Shown: positions 42,549 to 51,306, counted from the first letter of the stretch. The stretch is 64,000 nt of DNA from CAYNRG01 sp964399545 (GCA_964399545.1 CAYNRG010000001.1:337362-401361), one strand, 5' to 3'. Notes: generated from the letters alone by a model not told the origin. Numbers and translations: made by a program.

Positions 42549-45107
42549 TTATTTAGTATCAATGAAGTATTGTTCATTTTTAACACCAACGCGATAAGTT
42601 ATTCCTTCTCCTACTGAGGATGACTCTAACATCTTTCTTGCAATTTCAGTTTCAATCTCTCGCTGAATATGGCGTTTCATTGGTCGAGCTCCATAAATTT
42701 TATCTACTCCTTGTTTAAGAATCAGCTGATATGCTTCATCAGTAACTTCCAACTGAATATCTTTTTGTGCCAATCGATATTGAAATTCTTGAATAAATTT
42801 TCTTGCTATTTTTTCAAGCACTTCATCTGTTAATGGATTAAACAAGACTATTTCATCTAAGCGATTAATAAATTCTGGCTTAAAATACTGTTTCACTTCA
42901 TTCATCATTTTATCTTTAATTTCAGATTTGTCAGTTTCAAACACATATTGGCTTCCCAAGTTACTTGTCATAATCAGAATTGTATTCTTAAAATCAACCC
43001 TCACTCCTTTTGAATCAGTAAGGTGTCCATCATCTAAAAGTTGTAACAATACATTGAAGACATCCGGATGAGCTTTTTCTACTTCATCAAAGAGTACAAT
43101 TGAGTACGGATTCCTTCTCACTGCTTCTGTTAATTGCCCCCCTTCATCATATCCTACATATCCTGGAGGAGCTCCAATCAAACGTGCAACAGCGTGTTTC
43201 TCCATGTATTCGCTCATATCAATACGAATAATATGTGATTCAGAATCAAAAAGTTGTTGAGCTAATGATTTTGCCACTTCAGTCTTCCCCACCCCTGTTG
43301 GTCCTAGGAACAAAAAGCTACCTATTGGCCTTCGATCATCTTGAATTTGTGCCTTACTTCGTAAAATCGCATCACTCACTAACCGCAAGGCCTCATCTTG
43401 TCCAATAACTCTTTTCGACAGTGTTTCTTGAAGCTTTAAAATTTTAACTCTTTCTCCTTCAACTAATCGTGAGACTTCAATTTGAGTCCACTTAGAAACA
43501 ATCGCTGCAATTTCCTCTTCAGTCACTGTTTCAGAGATCAAAGCATCCTTCTTCGTTTGGCTCTCTGCTGCTTCAATCTTCTTTTCTAAATTTGGAATCG
43601 TTTCATACTGCAATTTTGCTGCTTCTTCATATCGTCCATCATTTTGAGAAGTTTCTAAATCTAACCGTGCTTTCTCCAGCAATACCTTCGATTTATTTAC
43701 TTCATCAAGTATTGCTTTTTCATCATTCCACTTTACATATAGGTCATTTTTCTTATCTACTAGCTCCTTGAGTTCATTGCGAATAAACTTTAATCGCTCT
43801 TTCGATTTTGAATCTTTTTCATTCTTAAGAGCTGTTTCCTCAATTTCAAGTTGCATTACCTTCCGGGTTAGTTCATCAAGTTCTTGTGGCATTGAATCAA
43901 TTTCTACGCGTAAATGAGCACAAGCTTCGTCAATTAAATCAATGGCTTTATCCGGCAAAAACCGATCTGTAATGTATCTATTAGATAAAACTGCACTTGA
44001 GATAATAGCTTCATCCAAAATTTTCACTCCATGATAAGACTCGAAGCGATCTTTAAGACCTCTTAGAATAGCGATAGTATCTTCAACTGTTGGTTCCTGA
44101 ACCTGAACTCTTTGAAATCTTCTTTCTAATGCGGAGTCTTTCTCTATATACTTGCGGTACTCATTAAATGTTGTGGCTCCAATACAACGAAGTTCTCCAC
44201 GAGCTAAAAGAGGCTTTAATAAATTAGCAGCATCCATACTTCCTTCTGTCTTTCCCGCTCCTACAAGATTATGAAGTTCATCAATAAAAAGTATAATGTT
44301 TCCACTAGCCGCCTTAACTTCATCTAAAATAGCTTTTAGTCTTTCTTCAAATTCTCCACGATACTTGGCTCCTGCAATTAATGCACCCATATCCAATTCA
44401 ATCAATTTCTTATCTTTTAACCCAAAAGGTACATCACCTTTCATTATTCTCCAAGCAATCCCTTCAACAATTGCAGTTTTACCTACACCAGGTTCTCCAA
44501 TCAAAACAGGATTATTCTTAGTTTTTCGAGATAAAATTTGAATCACCCTTCTTATTTCATCATCTCTTCCAATCACAGGGTCTATCTTCCCACTTTTTAC
44601 ATCTTCTACTAAATTACGCCCATACTTTTCTAGGGCTTCTAGCATATTCTCTGCATTGTTTGTTTTCATTGCTTTTCCTCCTCTTCGATTGATTTCTTCT
44701 TGTTCTACTTCGGCATATTTCAAGTTAAAAATTTTAACCATTTCCTTAGAAATTACTGTGTTGTTAAAGATTAATTGAATCCATAGAGCGGCACATCCAA
44801 TATAGCTTTCATTCTGTTTCTCGCTCCATTCCACTGCTCTTTGATAACTCTCACTTACATCCTTTGATAAGGTCGGCGATTGCTCTAACGAGGTGAAAAC
44901 TGATTTATCTAAAGCTTGATTAATCAAAACCAATGCCTGTTTTTTATCTATATGTATCCTTCTGTAGAGTCCATCTAACACATCACTTTCAAAGAAAACC
45001 TTAAGGAAATGTTCTGTTGAAATTACTGCTGAATTTCTTTCTTTTGCTAAGTTAAAAGATTTTATAACCACTTCTTGAAGTGATTGAGACATTCTTTCAA
45101 AATCCAT
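42549..45107 (-). CDS. clpB: Disaggregase ClpB
   Basis: An 852-residue Hsp100 protein that works with DnaK to pull apart aggregates. Domains: Clp-N (1-145), AAA1 with Walker A GEPGVGKTAIVEG (near 205), the coiled-coil middle domain (about 400-525) that marks ClpB rather than ClpA/C, and AAA2 with GPTGVGKTEVAK (near 605), the pore loop region GAPPGYVGYDEGG and FINRLDEIV. The N-terminal linker has an unusual NRRGGKAMKTNN stretch with an internal ATG near residue 147, which could produce a shorter form. CIRCE-like sites around its promoter place it under HrcA. Confidence 0.97.
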   Translation of the reverse strand: MDFERMSQSLQEVVIKSFNLAKERNSAVISTEHFLKVFFESDVLDGLYRRIHIDKKQALVLINQALDKSVFTSLEQSPTLSKDVSESYQRAVEWSEKQNESYIGCAALWIQLIFNNTVISKEMVKIFNLKYAEVEQEEINRRGGKAMKTNNAENMLEALEKYGRNLVEDVKSGKIDPVIGRDDEIRRVIQILSRKTKNNPVLIGEPGVGKTAIVEGIAWRIMKGDVPFGLKDKKLIELDMGALIAGAKYRGEFEERLKAILDEVKAASGNIILFIDELHNLVGAGKTEGSMDAANLLKPLLARGELRCIGATTFNEYRKYIEKDSALERRFQRVQVQEPTVEDTIAILRGLKDRFESYHGVKILDEAIISSAVLSNRYITDRFLPDKAIDLIDEACAHLRVEIDSMPQELDELTRKVMQLEIEETALKNEKDSKSKERLKFIRNELKELVDKKNDLYVKWNDEKAILDEVNKSKVLLEKARLDLETSQNDGRYEEAAKLQYETIPNLEKKIEAAESQTKKDALISETVTEEEIAAIVSKWTQIEVSRLVEGERVKILKLQETLSKRVIGQDEALRLVSDAILRSKAQIQDDRRPIGSFLFLGPTGVGKTEVAKSLAQQLFDSESHIIRIDMSEYMEKHAVARLIGAPPGYVGYDEGGQLTEAVRRNPYSIVLFDEVEKAHPDVFNVLLQLLDDGHLTDSKGVRVDFKNTILIMTSNLGSQYVFETDKSEIKDKMMNEVKQYFKPEFINRLDEIVLFNPLTDEVLEKIARKFIQEFQYRLAQKDIQLEVTDEAYQLILKQGVDKIYGARPMKRHIQREIETEIARKMLESSSVGEGITYRVGVKNEQYFIDTK

Positions 45108-45120
45108 AAAACTACCTCCT

Positions 45121-45147
45121 TTAGCACTCTCTATTCTATACTGCTAA
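45121..45147. promoter_or_regulatory. CIRCE-like operator 1 of clpB
   Basis: TTAGCACTC-N9-TACTGCTAA. The left arm matches the CIRCE consensus fully and the right arm in seven of nine positions (consensus GAGTGCTAA). It lies between the -10 and the clpB ribosome site, in the early transcribed region. Confidence 0.75.
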
Positions 45148-45151
45148 TAAT

Positions 45152-45179
45152 ATTATACACCTTATTTTAGCACTGTCAA
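45152..45179 (-). promoter_or_regulatory. clpB promoter
   Basis: Minus strand perfect TTGACA (45179-45174), 16-base spacer, perfect TATAAT (45157-45152). Both hexamers are consensus. CIRCE-like sites cover its upstream and downstream sides. Confidence 0.88.
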
Positions 45180-45193
45180 CACATTTGTGCTAA
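45167..45193. promoter_or_regulatory. CIRCE-like operator 2 of clpB
   Basis: TTAGCACTG-N9-TTGTGCTAA, overlapping the -35. A second HrcA-type inverted repeat 46 bases from the first. It is almost identical to the upstream site of hrcA. Confidence 0.75.
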
Positions 45194-45200
45194 AAACAAA

Positions 45201-45335
45201 TTACTTTCTTTTTAGCTTAGCTTTTTTTTCTGCTTTTTCTATAAAATTTAAAGTTCCAACACATTCAAGGCACCGTTTTAAAATTTTGTTAGGCTGTCCC
45301 TTAGCTATTAAAAAAGTGACTTTTGAATAATACAA
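45201..45335 (-). CDS. Possible small basic protein (44 residues), uncertain
   Basis: A TTG at 45335 sits five bases after GGGGAG and opens 44 codons ending in a lysine-rich tail (EKAEKKAKLKRK). Its middle reads GQPNKILKRCLECVGTLNF. Against it: the first codons overlap the dnaJ terminator hairpin, the start is not ATG, and a frame of this length can occur by chance. It might be the worn end of a lost gene. No family recognised. Confidence 0.25.
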   Translation of the reverse strand: MYYSKVTFLIAKGQPNKILKRCLECVGTLNFIEKAEKKAKLKRK

Positions 45336-45343
45336 AAGTCACT
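45310..45343 (-). terminator. Terminator of the hrcA-dnaJ operon
   Basis: Perfect 10-bp stem GTGACTTTTG/CAAAAGTCAC with a 7-base loop, followed on the minus strand by TTTTTTAAT, 45 bases after the dnaJ stop. Confidence 0.9.
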
Positions 45344-45387
45344 CCCCTATAACCATAAATATTTAATTTTGTTGATTGTTTTTCCTT

Positions 45388-46497
45388 TTATTTAAAAGCT
45401 TTCTTAAATTTTTCAAATGGAGATTCATATTTATCTGCTTTACGCAATTTTTCATAAAATTCTTTCTCTTGCTTTGATAATTTTTTTGGAATTTCAATAT
45501 TCACTTCAACATATTGATCACCAATAGCTCCTCGAATAGATTGAACACCTTTACCTTTTAACCTAAATTTAGTTCCATTTTGTGTTCCAGCAGGAATTTT
45601 CAAGGAAACATCACCGTGAACAGTTGGCACATCAACCTCTGTCCCTAAAACTGCATCAATGTTACTAATTGGAATTTGAATATAAATATCATTTCCATCA
45701 CGCTTAAAAGATGAATGTGCATCTACAAAAACTTCAATGTATAAGTCACCATTAGTCCCACCACGACTACCTCTTTCACCTTTTCCAGAAACTCTAATTT
45801 GCTGTCCGCTTTGAATTCCAGCAGGAATTTTGATATCCAAGGTAATGCGCTTATGTTCATAACCAGAGCCATGACATTTTGAACATTTATTCTTAATTGT
45901 TTTTCCTGTCCCTTGACAGTTTGGACACACACTTTCATTTTGAAAGACACCAAAAGCAGTTCTCTGTTGTGTTATAACACGTCCACTTCCCTTACAACTA
46001 GAACACATTTGAATATCATCTTTGCTTCTAGCACCAGAACCCAGACATTCACTACATTGCTCATCTACTTCTAAGGAAATCTCTTCAGACTTTCCGAAGA
46101 TTGCATCCATAAAATTAATTCTCATTCGCATATAGCGATCGCTTCCTCGTTGTGGACCTGAGCGAGCACTTCCACGTTGACCTCCACCAAATGCTGAACC
46201 AAAGAAAGAGCCGAATATATCTTCAAATCCACCAAAATCTGAAAAGCCCTGGCCTCCGCCAAATCCTTGTGCTCCATCCATTCCAGCATGACCAAATTGA
46301 TCATAAGTTGCTTTCTTTTTAGGGTCACTTAAGACTTCATAAGCTTCGTTAACTTCTTTAAACTTTTCTTCTGCATCTTTCTCAGCACTTACATCTGGAT
46401 GATATTTTTTAGCCATTTTTCGGTATGCTTTTTTTATATCACTATCTGCTGCACCTTTTTTTATTCCTAATACTTCATAATAATCTCTTTTTGCCAT
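45388..46497 (-). CDS. dnaJ: Chaperone DnaJ
   Basis: A 369-residue type I Hsp40. The J-domain carries the HPD motif (KKYHPDVS), followed by a Gly/Phe linker (about 75-110) and four zinc repeats CSECLGSG, CSSCKGSG, CPNCQGTG, CSKCHGSG, then the two substrate-binding beta domains. It delivers clients to DnaK and triggers ATP hydrolysis. It starts 16 bases after the deacetylase gene with GGGAGG upstream and ends the HrcA-controlled operon. Confidence 0.98.
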   Translation of the reverse strand: MAKRDYYEVLGIKKGAADSDIKKAYRKMAKKYHPDVSAEKDAEEKFKEVNEAYEVLSDPKKKATYDQFGHAGMDGAQGFGGGQGFSDFGGFEDIFGSFFGSAFGGGQRGSARSGPQRGSDRYMRMRINFMDAIFGKSEEISLEVDEQCSECLGSGARSKDDIQMCSSCKGSGRVITQQRTAFGVFQNESVCPNCQGTGKTIKNKCSKCHGSGYEHKRITLDIKIPAGIQSGQQIRVSGKGERGSRGGTNGDLYIEVFVDAHSSFKRDGNDIYIQIPISNIDAVLGTEVDVPTVHGDVSLKIPAGTQNGTKFRLKGKGVQSIRGAIGDQYVEVNIEIPKKLSKQEKEFYEKLRKADKYESPFEKFKKAFK

Positions 46498-46513
46498 AAG
46501 TACCTCCCGTTTC

Positions 46514-47794
46514 TTACTTCAATCTGTTCATGTAATTCACTATTCCTACACCACCTGTTACTCTAATTCTGGGAAGAGCGTATAAATCCATTCCAGGTGA
46601 AATTTTCCCTTGCTCTGTTGTAAAAGCCATCTTGACATTTGTTTGCTTCAAAATTTCTTTTGCATGTTGATTTACATCACCAAAAGGATAACAATATACA
46701 AAACCTCCATCTACATAATCCAAGGATTGCCTTGTATCTTGAACTCCTATATCTAAATCAACACATTGGAGACGACCACCATGCCCCATTCCTTCGCATC
46801 CCCCTTGATGCATTAAAAATCCATGACTTTGAAGTTCTATTCCTGCTTCTCTCATTTCTATAAACTCATATGAAAGATTAGGTTCTAACCAACCGCCGAT
46901 TAAGAAAAGCGTTGCAGGAATATCATATTTTTTTAAAATTGGATAAGCATATTTATAAACACTTGCATCTCCATCATCAATTGTAATCGCTATACTTTTC
47001 TCTGGGATTTGAGCACGACCTTCCATGAAATAATATATTTCTATCATGGTTAAAAAAGTATATCCTTCTTCTTTTAATTTCGAAAGTTGCTCATCAAATT
47101 CTTTTACTTCTACATAGTTTCCATCAACTCTCTTCTCATCATTATCTTCGTTATAGAAGAAATGATACATGAGTACAGGAACACTTTGATTAATCGTAGG
47201 TTCTTCTAGAAAATTATCCTTAGTGTACTCCCCATTTTCAATCGAAATATAAACTAAGTCATTTTGAAAGAGAACTCCCCACCGTGGATCTTTCTTACTT
47301 GGCTGAACTACAACTGGATAAGTTTCAGCTTTCGACATTCTCATGATCCTATTTCCATCAATATCTTCTATGTCATAAGATTCCTTGGTGATTACTTGCA
47401 CGTTATAAGGAATTAAATGCACCTTTTCTTGATACTGTCGAGTGCTAAGCTCTACAGTTTCTGCATCTAGATAATATCGTCCGGTTATCAGTGGAATTTT
47501 CCCTTCAACTGCATCACTATCTTGTATGTTTAAGTAAATATTTTCTGCTATACTTCCTACTTTTTCTAATTTTTCATTATCAAGAAAATAAATCGCTGTT
47601 TCTTCAATTGTTCTAACTTTTTGTTCTCGATAATCATTCTCTCTATTTTCTAGCTTGAGAATATCTTCCTGAAGAAGACTCTCTTTTGAAACTTCTTCAG
47701 ATAAACTACACCCTACTAAAACTATGACGTAACAAAAACCTAGAATTAACTCTAGGATTTGTTTAAATTTAGTTCTTCTCTTCAAAATCTGCAT
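46514..47794 (-). CDS. Polysaccharide deacetylase lipoprotein inserted between dnaK and dnaJ
   Basis: About 426 residues. A basic N-terminus and hydrophobic core end in a lipobox (VLVGC, Cys near 29), so it should sit outside on the membrane. The C-terminal half is a NodB-type carbohydrate esterase: LMYHFFY, the metal/base motif AITIDDGDAS (near 270), a His motif SHGFLMHQ with one extra residue against the usual HSxxH (near 321) and CYPFGD (near 368). Residues 40-220 are an unknown domain. The likely ATG (47794) lies 26 bases inside dnaK with no ribosome site. A terminator-like hairpin falls within its signal-peptide codons. Substrate is probably cell-wall glycan or a secreted polysaccharide. 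Confidence 0.83.
   Translation of the reverse strand: MQILKRRTKFKQILELILGFCYVIVLVGCSLSEEVSKESLLQEDILKLENRENDYREQKVRTIEETAIYFLDNEKLEKVGSIAENIYLNIQDSDAVEGKIPLITGRYYLDAETVELSTRQYQEKVHLIPYNVQVITKESYDIEDIDGNRIMRMSKAETYPVVVQPSKKDPRWGVLFQNDLVYISIENGEYTKDNFLEEPTINQSVPVLMYHFFYNEDNDEKRVDGNYVEVKEFDEQLSKLKEEGYTFLTMIEIYYFMEGRAQIPEKSIAITIDDGDASVYKYAYPILKKYDIPATLFLIGGWLEPNLSYEFIEMREAGIELQSHGFLMHQGGCEGMGHGGRLQCVDLDIGVQDTRQSLDYVDGGFVYCYPFGDVNQHAKEILKQTNVKMAFTTEQGKISPGMDLYALPRIRVTGGVGIVNYMNRLK
47734..47756 (-). terminator. Terminator-like hairpin inside the deacetylase gene, after dnaK
   Basis: Minus strand CCTAGA/TCTAGG stem (47756-47739) with a 6-base loop followed by TTTTTG, 13 bases after the dnaK stop. 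It could lower read-through into the deacetylase and dnaJ. The stem is short, so activity is uncertain. Confidence 0.45.
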
Positions 47795-49574
47795 CAACAA
47801 CGTTATCATCACTTGCATTAGATGGTGATTCTTCTGCTGGTTGCTCCTGTTGTTGGTACATCGAAGCACTCGCTGCTTGTGCTGCAGCTTCCAATACTTC
47901 TAGTTTTGTACGAATTGTTTCTATATCGTTTTCTTCAAGTGCTTTTTGAAGCTCATCACGTAATTTTTGAGTTTCTTCTTTTTGACTAGCTTCCATTTTA
48001 TCTCCACCCTCAGAAATCGCTTGATCAATTTGATTAATGAACGACTCAGCTTTATTTTTCAACTCAACTTCTTCTTTTCGTTTTTCATCTTCAGCTTTAT
48101 TTTCTTCAGCTTCTTTAACCATTTTCTCAATTTCAGCATCACTTAATCCACTAGAGTTTTGAATAACAATTGATTGTTCTTTTCCAGTTCCCTTATCTGT
48201 AGCTGATACATGCACAATTCCATTAACATCAATATCAAATTTAACTTCAATTTGTGGAATTCCACGACGAGCAGGAGCAATACCATCTAGTTTAAACATC
48301 CCTAAAGTCTTGTTATCTGTCGCCATCGGTCTTTCACCTTGTAAAACATGAATATCTACTGCCGGTTGATTATCTGCAGCAGTTGAGAAAACTTGTGATT
48401 TACTTGTTGGGATAGTTGTATTTCTTTCGATAAGAACAGTCATCACTCCTCCCATAGTTTCGATACCTAAACTTAGTGGAGTTACATCTAGCAATAGAAC
48501 ATCTTTTACATCTCCTGTAATTACTCCACCTTGAATCGCTGCTCCCATCGCAACAACTTCATCTGGATTTACACTTCGATTTGGTTCTTTTCCAAGCTCG
48601 CGCTTCACTGCATCTTGCACTGCTAAAATACGAGTTGATCCTCCAACTAATAAAACTTGGTGGATATCATTTTTAGTAAGCCCTGCATCCTTCAATGCTT
48701 GCCTTACAGGTTCAATAGTTCGATCAACCAATGTTTTTGTCATATCATCAAATTTTGCTCTTGTTAATGTCGCTTCAAAATTCAATGGTCCCTCTGGTGT
48801 AACACCAATATATGGTAATAAAATTTGAGTTTGAGCCATACTACTTAAATCTTTTTTCGCTTTTTCTGCTGCTTCTTTTAAGCGTTGCATTGCCATTTTA
48901 TCTTTTGATAAATCCACATTGTTCGCTTTTTTAAATTCATCTAACATCCAGTCAACAACAATATGGTCAAAGTCATCTCCACCTAATTGATTATCTCCCG
49001 CAGTTGACAATACTTCAAATGTTCCATCCGCTAATTCAAGAATAGAAACATCGAAAGTTCCTCCCCCTAAATCATAAACTAATACCTTTTGTTCTTGATC
49101 TGTCTTATCAATACCATAAGCTAACGCTGCAGCTGTTGGCTCATTAATGATTCTTTCTACTTCTAATCCAGCAATTTTACCTGCATCTTTTGTAGCCTGT
49201 CGTTGCGCATCATTAAAGTAAGCAGGAACAGTAATTACCGCCTTCTCTACTTTTTCTCCCAAATAATCTTCAGCATATGATTTCAAATATTGTAAAATCA
49301 TAGCCGATACTTCTTGTGGTGTATAGTCTTTTCCATTCACTGAAACTTTCTCATTTGTTCCAATTTTTCTCTTGATACTACTAATAGTATCTTTATTTGT
49401 CACTACTTGACGTTTTGCTGAATCTCCAACCACTTTTTCTCCGTCTTTAAACGCAACTACTGATGGAGTTGTACGATTTCCTTCTGGATTTGTAATTACT
49501 TTTACTTCACTTCCATCCATAACTGCTACACATGAGTTTGTTGTACCTAAGTCAATACCGATAATTTTAGCCAT
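47769..49574 (-). CDS. dnaK: Chaperone DnaK (Hsp70)
   Basis: A 601-residue Hsp70. The ATPase domain begins IIGIDLGTTNSCVAVMDG and contains VLVYDLGGGTFDVSILE and VLLVGGSTRI. The beta-sandwich and lid follow, and the tail is Gln/Ala/Ser-rich ending VVDADFEEKN. It lacks the 24-residue loop of Gram-negative DnaK, as in Firmicutes. GGAGG precedes the ATG, 20 bases after grpE. Confidence 0.98.
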   Translation of the reverse strand: MAKIIGIDLGTTNSCVAVMDGSEVKVITNPEGNRTTPSVVAFKDGEKVVGDSAKRQVVTNKDTISSIKRKIGTNEKVSVNGKDYTPQEVSAMILQYLKSYAEDYLGEKVEKAVITVPAYFNDAQRQATKDAGKIAGLEVERIINEPTAAALAYGIDKTDQEQKVLVYDLGGGTFDVSILELADGTFEVLSTAGDNQLGGDDFDHIVVDWMLDEFKKANNVDLSKDKMAMQRLKEAAEKAKKDLSSMAQTQILLPYIGVTPEGPLNFEATLTRAKFDDMTKTLVDRTIEPVRQALKDAGLTKNDIHQVLLVGGSTRILAVQDAVKRELGKEPNRSVNPDEVVAMGAAIQGGVITGDVKDVLLLDVTPLSLGIETMGGVMTVLIERNTTIPTSKSQVFSTAADNQPAVDIHVLQGERPMATDNKTLGMFKLDGIAPARRGIPQIEVKFDIDVNGIVHVSATDKGTGKEQSIVIQNSSGLSDAEIEKMVKEAEENKAEDEKRKEEVELKNKAESFINQIDQAISEGGDKMEASQKEETQKLRDELQKALEENDIETIRTKLEVLEAAAQAASASMYQQQEQPAEESPSNASDDNVVDADFEEKN

Positions 49575-49593
49575 TTTTAATTTCCTCCTTTAG

Positions 49594-50184
49594 TTATTCA
49601 CTAACTTTCACTAATGTTGCTCTAATTACTCTATCTTTCAATTTATATCCTTTTTGAATCTCTTCTAAAACCATTCCACTATCTACACCTTCTAGCTTTT
49701 CTGTTACTAAAGCCTGATGAACATTGGGATCAAATGGAAGATTCAAACTTTCAATCTCTATAAGTCCTTCATTTTCTAAAGCTATTTTCATTTGTTGGTG
49801 AATCATTCTAATTCCATCAACATACTTTTTCATTTCTTCATCTTCTGTTTCAATTGCAATTGCACGCTCTAGATTATCCATTGCGGGTAAAATCTCTTGG
49901 GCAAATGACTGAATTCGATACTTTCTTAATATATCGGCATCATTCTGCAATCTCTTCTTTAAGTTTTCTGTATCTGCATATGCCTTATAATACGAATTTT
50001 GCATTTTTTGAAGTTCTACTCTTAGCGTTTCCACTTCCTCTAAAAGTTCTTCTTCCTTTGTTTTCTTCTTTTTCTTTCCAAACTTTTTTTCTTTTTGTTC
50101 TTCTTTTACGCAGTCACAGTTTTCTTGACACTCACATGTCTCTGTTCCCTCTTCGCATACTTCTGCTTTTTTATTCTCGTCCAT
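49594..50184 (-). CDS. grpE: Nucleotide exchange factor GrpE with cysteine-rich N-terminus
   Basis: GrpE frees ADP from DnaK. The long dimer helix (about 45-110), ENLKKRLQNDADI and the C-terminal beta domain (LPFDPNVHQALV, GYKLKDRVIRATLVKVS) are typical. The start is the ATG at 50184, five bases after GGAGG, giving 196 residues and a 14-base overlap with hrcA. The disordered N-terminus is unusual: within residues 9-25 it has five Cys (VCEEGTETCECQENCDCV), followed by a run of lysines (KKFGKKKKKTKEEE). GrpE N-termini are normally acidic and cysteine-free. Confidence 0.96.
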   Translation of the reverse strand: MDENKKAEVCEEGTETCECQENCDCVKEEQKEKKFGKKKKKTKEEELLEEVETLRVELQKMQNSYYKAYADTENLKKRLQNDADILRKYRIQSFAQEILPAMDNLERAIAIETEDEEMKKYVDGIRMIHQQMKIALENEGLIEIESLNLPFDPNVHQALVTEKLEGVDSGMVLEEIQKGYKLKDRVIRATLVKVSE

Positions 50185-51196
50185 TTTGTCCTCCATTACC
50201 ATAAACGTCTTCAATTGCATTTGCTACATATTCTAATAAAGAGGTTATTCGATCATAATCCATCCTTGATGGACCTATCACCATAAGTTGTCCCTCTTCT
50301 TCGTTGACTCTAAATCGGCTGGATACAACCGCTACATCATCTACCCAAATCATTTCGGATCCTTCAGTTGTTTTAACAACTAGCTCTTGACTTTGACTCC
50401 CCAGTTGGCGCCAAAGATTTCGATCCTCTAGCATGGACATCAACTGTCTCAACTTCTCAATATCTGAAAACTCTGGTTGATACAATAATTGATTCTGGCC
50501 AGAAAAATAGACATTATCACTCGCAAACTTCATAAATGCTCTCATAAATGCCTGAAATAACATTTCATGCCGTTGAACAGTCTCTGCTAAAATTGGTTTT
50601 ATCGCTTGCATCTTATCCACTACTTCATAAATAAGTGTTCCTTTTAACCGATCATTCATTACTGTACAGCACTGTTGAATATCTTCCACCGAAACATCAT
50701 AATTGAAACTAAATGTCTTATTTTCTGTATGACCTGTATCTGTAATGAAGACACAGACCGCACTCCGCTCATTAATTGGAAAGAGTTTGATGTGTTCTAA
50801 CCGTTGCATAGATGCGTCAGGGCCTAAGACCCCTGATGCTAAATTTGTCATTTGAGATAAAATCGAACAACTTTGTTGAATTGCTTCATTTAAGTTTAAA
50901 TGACGATCTGAGAACAAACTTTGAATAGCTAATTCTAACTTTTCATCCACTCTCACTTCTAATAAGTTTTCGCAATAATACTTATATCCTTTTGTACTTG
51001 GAGCTCGACCACTTGAAGTATGTGTTTTTTCTAAATAACCTAATTCTTCTAAGCGTTGCATATCATTTCGAATCGTTGCACTAGAATAAGGGAACTCATA
51101 CTTTTCCATTAATGTTTTTGATCCTACAGGCTCTGCTGTTTGAATAAACTCATCTACAATGGTTTTAAATATTTGTATCTGCCTTTCTGTTAGCAC
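50171..51196 (-). CDS. hrcA: Heat-inducible transcription repressor HrcA
   Basis: A 341-residue repressor of CIRCE-controlled heat shock genes. An N-terminal winged helix (TERQIQIFKTIVDEFIQTAEP, SSATIRNDMQRLEELGYL, HTSSGRAPSTKGYKYY) is followed by the GAF-like domain. The start is the GTG at 51196, seven bases after GGAGG. Earlier in-frame GTG codons are before the ribosome site. It is first in hrcA-grpE-dnaK-deacetylase-dnaJ, so it controls itself. Confidence 0.97.
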   Translation of the reverse strand: MLTERQIQIFKTIVDEFIQTAEPVGSKTLMEKYEFPYSSATIRNDMQRLEELGYLEKTHTSSGRAPSTKGYKYYCENLLEVRVDEKLELAIQSLFSDRHLNLNEAIQQSCSILSQMTNLASGVLGPDASMQRLEHIKLFPINERSAVCVFITDTGHTENKTFSFNYDVSVEDIQQCCTVMNDRLKGTLIYEVVDKMQAIKPILAETVQRHEMLFQAFMRAFMKFASDNVYFSGQNQLLYQPEFSDIEKLRQLMSMLEDRNLWRQLGSQSQELVVKTTEGSEMIWVDDVAVVSSRFRVNEEEGQLMVIGPSRMDYDRITSLLEYVANAIEDVYGNGGQNGRE

Positions 51197-51210
51197 TTCA
51201 TCACCTCCAA

Positions 51211-51237
51211 TTAGCACTTTGTTTTATCGGCTGCTAA
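51211..51237. promoter_or_regulatory. CIRCE-like operator 1 of the hrcA operon
   Basis: TTAGCACTT-N9-GGCTGCTAA, partly degenerate CIRCE, directly upstream of the hrcA ribosome site. Confidence 0.65.
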
Positions 51238-51238
51238 C

Positions 51239-51267
51239 ATACTATCACAGCTTTTTAGCACTGTCAA
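51239..51267 (-). promoter_or_regulatory. hrcA operon promoter
   Basis: Minus strand perfect TTGACA (51267-51262), 17-base spacer, TAGTAT (51244-51239). It is flanked by two CIRCE-like sites in the same arrangement as at clpB. Confidence 0.75.
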
Positions 51268-51281
51268 CATTTATGTGCTAA
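51255..51281. promoter_or_regulatory. CIRCE-like operator 2 of the hrcA operon
   Basis: TTAGCACTG-N9-ATGTGCTAA, overlapping the -35 of the hrcA promoter. It matches the clpB upstream site in all but a few positions. Confidence 0.75.
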
Positions 51282-51306
51282 AAAGAAAAGAAGATTATCT
51301 CTTCTT
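51279..51306 (-). terminator. Terminator of ftsW-rsmD-coaD
   Basis: AAGAAGA/TCTTCTT stem with a 5-base loop that uses the last codons and stop of coaD, followed on the minus strand by TTCTTTTT. It is AT-rich and weak, and directly abuts the CIRCE site of hrcA. Confidence 0.55.
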
